Below, piece after piece: positions 9,273 through 12,406 of a stretch of 12,406 bases of DNA; the stretch's first letter is position 1, and the number at the start of each line of letters is the position of its first letter. Source of the stretch: Hydnum rufescens UP504 (Eukaryota; Basidiomycota; Agaricomycetes; Cantharellales; Hydnaceae); assembly GCA_014904985.1 (NCBI GenBank), contig MU129014.1, positions 141,272 through 153,677 of the forward strand, in the 5' to 3' direction. Under the pieces are notes generated by a model, which did no database searches, was not told where the DNA came from, and was given only the letters and a program-made list of their open reading frames with translations. A program made the translations under genes and the position numbers.

Positions 9273-10042
9273 TCATTCAATATTGCCGACATTACTCATG
9301 CCCTGGACTAGGAAGGAGAGGTTGGCCAGGAAGTGATTGAGTTTGGCTTCTGATGCGTCCTTTGCCTTGGTCATTGTGTGAAGAGCCTCCTCCATTTCCT
9401 GCGATCTCTTCTCCCCTGCTTCCTTCTCTCTCATCATCGCACACAGCTCATTTTCCATATCGTGAAGCTCCAGTTCCAACGATGTGATTCGTCCAGCCAT
9501 CTCCACGACGGAAGTCGAATGCACTTGGGTGGGAAGAGACGAGGGCATTTGAGAGAAGTGAGATGAGGTCGCTTGAGTGGAAGGAGACGAGAGAATCTGA
9601 GTTGTCGATGAAGGCTGCTGCATGTGGCTCGCCGGTGGGTGGGCCGGATCAGATGGGGGTTGAGGACCATAGTGATCAGACCACACTGTGAATCATCAGT
9701 TTGAGTACTTAGAAGAACGAAAATTGGCTGAGACTGACACCAAAAACGGCACCCCCCATGTCCAAAGTGTGCCCTTTCACACCTCCAGAACCATCTCCTG
9801 TTGTTATTAGAGGATCTAGAGTGTACCGTCAAGGCTATATAGTCCAATCGTTGTCGGTTATCGATGACAATCAATTGAAGCGATAAGTCAGCTATATCAA
9901 GAAGTTCTGGATTGTACTTATGGCATAGGGGGTTCTCTGCACAATGGCAGATGAATTCCCCATCTACATAGAGGACAGAGTCTTTGCGTAGTATTGTCGC
10001 AAAATTAACGCAATGAACGACGCCAGAAAACGCACTGGACAT
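9273..10042 (-). CDS. Gene D: GRF-type zinc-finger protein with C-terminal coiled coil (238 aa)
   Basis: Two exons, 10042-9739 and 9685-9273 (717 nt, 239 codons with stop), start at ATG 10042 (MSSAFSGVVHC). The N-terminal ~105 residues carry the metal-binding pattern: C32, C34 and C40 (FICHC...LCHKYN), then NNNRRWFWRC (C88) and GGCRFWLWSD (C98 to D105). The FWxC...CxFxWxD arrangement is the hallmark of GRF zinc fingers, which bind single-stranded nucleic acid in proteins such as APE2, TOP3A and NEIL3. Residues ~106-160 are Pro/Ser/Thr/Gln-rich, and ~162-215 are a charged heptad-like coiled coil (ITSLELELHDMENEL...). No premature stop or shift is needed, unlike most neighbours. It is divergent to the KDZ transposase across a repeat-filled 922-bp gap, so it may be transposon cargo or a partner. 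The family call is good; the function is inferred. Confidence 0.72.
9686..9738 (-). other. Intron in gene D (53 nt, phase 1)
   Basis: The donor GTCAGT is one base from the GTAAGT/GTGAGT consensus; ACTGATG is a branch-like site; the acceptor is TTCACAG. Splicing completes the GRF signature by joining CRFW to LWSDHYG, which gives the expected W-x-D. This is the main reason to prefer an intron over a frameshift. Confidence 0.7.
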
Positions 10043-10166
10043 CAATGTGGGTCGACAACCTGGGCTGACCGAGGCTCGTGGGTGTAAACGATGCTAGAAG
10101 TCGAGTTGGATCGACACCTAACAAGGTAGATGATGATAGTGGGTCGCCGGAGTTTTCCGAAATAGA

Positions 10167-10683
10167 GATCGGTTCACTCTGACCCCTCAAGTCCACTCCG
10201 GCCTTTTTTTTAGAGCCTCAGTAAGTCCTAAGGCGGTGGACGTCGGTTTTTCCTGACATTCGGTGCCTTTCTTACCCCAAATCGAAGGCTTTTCACTTGC
10301 GCTCAGTATTTGTCTCATACCCTGCATCAAAATATTGTCTGATTGGTTTGGTCTGACACCTCAAGTCTAATCTGACTTTTTTTAGAGCCTCAGTAAGTCC
10401 TAAGGCAGTGGATGTTGGTTTTTCCTGATGTTCAGCACCTTTCTTACCCCGAATCGAAGGCTTTTTGCTTGCGCTCAGTATTTGTCTCATACCCTGCATC
10501 AAAATATTGTCGGATCGGTTTGGTCTGACGCCTCAAGTCTAATCTGACTTTTTTTAGAGCCTCCGTAAGTCCTAAGGTGGTGGATGTCAGTTTTTCCTAA
10601 TGTTTGGCGTCTGTCTTGCCCTGAATCGAAGGTTTTTCGCTCGCGTTCGGTATTTGTCTCATACCCTGCGTCAAAATATTGTC
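10167..10683. repeat. Tandem array, period 172 bp, about 3 copies
   Basis: AGAGCCTC(A/C)GTAAGTCCTAAGG recurs at 10212, 10384 and 10556, exactly 172 bp apart. A partial copy of the unit's 3' end lies at about 10167-10211, and the third full unit is cut at 10683. Copies differ chiefly at positions reading CG in one copy and TG or CA in another. A T-run (TTTTTTT) precedes each unit junction. Confidence 0.9.
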
Positions 10684-10900
10684 AAGGTCAGTGCTGGACG
10701 TCGGGTCAATCTGACGCTCAGTATCCTATCTGACATGTGTTTTGTGAAAAAAAAAACTGTCGAGTTCAGTGCTGGGCGTCACTTTGTACCGACACTCGGT
10801 ATCCTGTCTGATGTGTTTTTTCTTCACACAACAATCGTCAAGTTCAGTGCTGCATGTCGCTTTGCACCGATGTTTGGTATCCTGTCTGACATACTTGCTG
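10681..10900. repeat. Tandem array, period 78 bp, about 2.8 copies
   Basis: GTC(A/G)AGKTCAGTGCTG recurs at 10681, 10759 and 10837, exactly 78 bp apart. The array starts at the GTC where the 172-bp array stops. Its internal CTGACGCTCAGT...TCTGAC resembles the 3' part of the 172-bp unit (CTGACGCCTCAAGT...TCTGAC), so the shorter unit may be derived from the longer one. The third copy fades out by about 10890-10900. Confidence 0.85.
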
Positions 10901-11403
10901 AATCCTCCAAACTCGTATAATAATTGGTGGTTTGTTGAAATTGCCCATCGCATCGCCAGGTCCCATGAAGAAATATTCGCGTCGAAGTCAAGCAAAATAC
11001 CCAAAAGCTGAAGTTGTTGCACAAGGCCCTTCCAAATTTGTGTTCTCACGAGAACCTTCAGCCTCTCAATCAGATACAGCACTTTCCTTCGACATCCATA
11101 GTGCTACTCCATCAGAGTTTGTTGCACAATACCAGCTTAATCTTGATTATGAGCCTTGGCTGGCTCCCGACCCGCATATCCACGTTGTAACAAAAGAGTC
11201 AAGGCATGCCAGGCGGAAACATGTGCAAGCCGCATGCTGGAGCCAGACAGTTCTACTGATTCTCATAAGACCGTTTATGCATTGGAAGCGTGAGCAGGCA
11301 TCATCACACCGATCGCCAAGTTTCCCGGAGTGCGGGATTGTCAATGTATGCTCCTGCATGATGCATCACAGGACTCTGAAGGTTGTGTGTGTCTCGATCA
11401 AAG

Positions 11404-11452
11404 GTATGCATATCACTTCCCCCATCTGTTATGACGCCTTGACTTACAGTAG
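11404..11452 (+). other. Intron in KDZ gene (46 or 49 nt) with tandem acceptors
   Basis: The donor is GTATGC. The acceptors CAG (ends 11449) and TAG (ends 11452) are adjacent in TTACAGTAG, and both keep the frame. The two products differ by one Val before DYIALYNIELSLC. Unspliced, the frame stops at 11477 before the second cysteine group. Confidence 0.7.
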
Positions 11453-12176
11453 ATTATATAGCCCTCTACAATATTGAACTCTCGCTTTGCAACCACTCCT
11501 GTTCGGCACCGGAGCAGCTCATGGAAATCGGCTATTTCCCATGCACTCCAGTATATCCTATGCTTGCTGTGAGCTTGGATATGCTGGAGTTAGTCTCAAT
11601 ATTGTTTGTCCATTCTGCACCAAATGAAAGAGCATGGGCAGCGACCATCACGAAATACCTCAAGAATCGTGGTCACAATTTTCAACTGGAGATTCCTTGC
11701 AACGACGGTTTGCCGCTGCCCTGGCGCAGTATCAAGTCCTGATACAGCTTGTGGATGGAGAGATGGATAGGATCACTGATGATATCAGGGAACAAGATCC
11801 TGTAGGACAATTGCGCTTGATGAAAAGTCACCTGTCCACATGCGCAAGTACCCAAATGCGCAGACATCCATGGGACCTACTGCAATGCAGGATAGTAGTT
11901 CTACTGATTCCTCTACTTCCCATGGTGACATCTCTACCTCCAACAGTAGTCCTGTCTCCCACCCACAAGAGTGTTCCGCCACCTACCTTTGACGTGCTTG
12001 TCCCCTCTGTTTTGGTGGCCTTAATATGGATGCTGGGAACACGAGTGTGGATCTCATCATGTGTCTGGATGCAAACTTCCAGTTGAAGCAGAATTGGGAC
12101 AGAGACCAAAGACAGGAGTACAAAGGCCAGGCTGGGTCTCTAGACCCTGAAGTCACTTCGCCATGGACTATCTTCC

Positions 12177-12406
12177 TTAGTGAATCAAAAGGAAGAGAAG
12201 GATCGCCGGGTGATTGAGCAAAATATTAGCACTTGGAGGGGCATTGGAATCGCAGTGGGGGATCTTGGTGATGCTTTCAAAGGAGTTAGGAGGCTTAGTG
12301 GAGGGATGATAGTGTTGGAGGTCAAAGCTTGCACGAGGAGTGGAAGGAGAGGGTTTGGATTGCCAAGGACTCAATATCACGCCTTGAAGAGAACATTGCC
12401 AAGAAG
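12177..12406 (+). other. Segment resembling the KDZ C-terminal coiled coil, joined early
   Basis: One frame reads NQKEEKDRRVIEQNISTW...GDLGDAFKGVRRLSGG to about 12305. A second, in frame with the edge, reads GGQSLHEEWKERVWIAKD then ISRLEENIAKK to 12406. Removing a 17-nt insertion flanked by TGGAGG makes them continuous. The sequence is charged and heptad-like. In complete KDZ proteins I would expect hundreds of residues between the CLDANF motif and such a tail. The assignment rests on general memory of the family. Confidence 0.45.

Larger units (their letters stand above)
10043..10964. promoter_or_regulatory. Divergent promoter interval of gene D and the KDZ gene, occupied by tandem repeats
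   Basis: Gene D (minus) and the transposase (plus) start on either side. The left 120 bp (10043-10166) are CpG-containing unique sequence with GGGTCGACAACC and GGATCGACACC near-repeats. The rest is mostly the 172-bp and 78-bp arrays. No TATA box stands out. Confidence 0.5.
10965..12406 (+). pseudogene. KDZ-superfamily DNA transposase with CxC1 cysteine cluster (decayed, probably internally deleted, partial)
   Basis: The start chosen is ATG 10965 (MKKYSRRSQAKYPKAE). Family marks in order: RKHVQAACW...LIRPFMHWK (about 11213-11290); CxC1 cysteines NVCSC (codons 129 and 131) and LKVVCVSI; after an intron, LCNHSCSAPEQL and GYFPCTP; LEL...LFVHSAPNERAW; DSLQRRFAAALAQYQVL; ACPLCFGG (11996-12019); and LIMCLDANFQLK, whose Asp codon 12068-12070 is the expected first catalytic acid of the DDE/D-like nuclease fold. 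Lesions: 1-nt loss near 11688-11692; a frame change at 11801-11862 (frameshift, or a 62-nt GTAGGA...CAG intron); TGA 11990-11992; and a 17-nt insertion near 12299-12321. After about 12176 the sequence resembles the C-terminal coiled coil (GDLGDAF, LHEEWKERV, ISRLEENIAKK), so the catalytic core appears to be missing. Such proteins cut and rejoin DNA to move the element. Superfamily call is confident. Confidence 0.85.

Noticed and set aside
9690..9740. Frameshift in gene D
   Set aside because: A 53-nt intron with donor GTCAGT and acceptor CACAG restores the frame and completes the GRF W-x-D signature, which is a better explanation than a mutation.
10726..11082. 118-codon minus-strand frame over the 78-bp array and the KDZ start
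   Set aside because: It runs through tandem repeats and antisense to the transposase N-terminus; no protein-like features.

Overview
The window looks like nuclear DNA of a mushroom-forming basidiomycete (Agaricomycetes). The main reasons are a CxC1-type KDZ (Kyakuja-Dileera-Zisupton) DNA transposase at the right end, short introns (about 44-71 nt) that separate protein-like exons, and several protein families that look fungal and lineage-specific. I see no rRNA, tRNA, CRISPR or bacterial-type signals. All family assignments come from recognition by eye; no database was searched.

Layout, left to right. (1) Positions 1-2383, minus strand: a decayed multi-exon gene of unknown function that runs off the left edge ('gene A'). 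(2) 3040-6705, minus strand: a long decayed gene of roughly 1200 codons with an acidic/KE-rich middle and an Arg/Ser/His/Pro repeat domain ('gene B'). (3) 6706-8173: no gene, with a weak candidate for a degenerate miniature inverted-repeat element. (4) 8174-8904, plus strand: a four-exon gene of 186 codons, unknown family, with one in-frame TGA ('gene C'). (5) 9273-10042, minus strand: a two-exon gene that appears intact, encoding a 238-residue GRF-type zinc-finger protein with a C-terminal coiled coil ('gene D'). (6) 10043-10964: the divergent promoter interval, filled by two abutting tandem-repeat arrays with periods of 172 bp and 78 bp. (7) 10965-12406, plus strand: the KDZ transposase, decayed and probably internally deleted, running off the right edge.

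The strongest pattern is shared by several of these parts. Every premature stop I can place inside a protein-like frame (nine in genes A, B, C and the transposase) is TGA, and each would be CGA (Arg) with one C/T change at a CpG. In the tandem arrays, nearly all differences between copies are CG versus TG or CA. Both point to deamination of methylated CpG (or a RIP-like process) acting on repeated DNA. The GRF gene in between has escaped visible damage. Three frame-shifting insertions in three different genes are each flanked by 6-bp direct repeats, which suggests transposon footprints or replication slippage.

The region is best read as a transposon-rich, silenced patch. Genes A, B and C look like members of undescribed fungal multicopy families. 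Whether A, B, C, D and the KDZ transposase belong to one mobile unit cannot be decided from a single copy.
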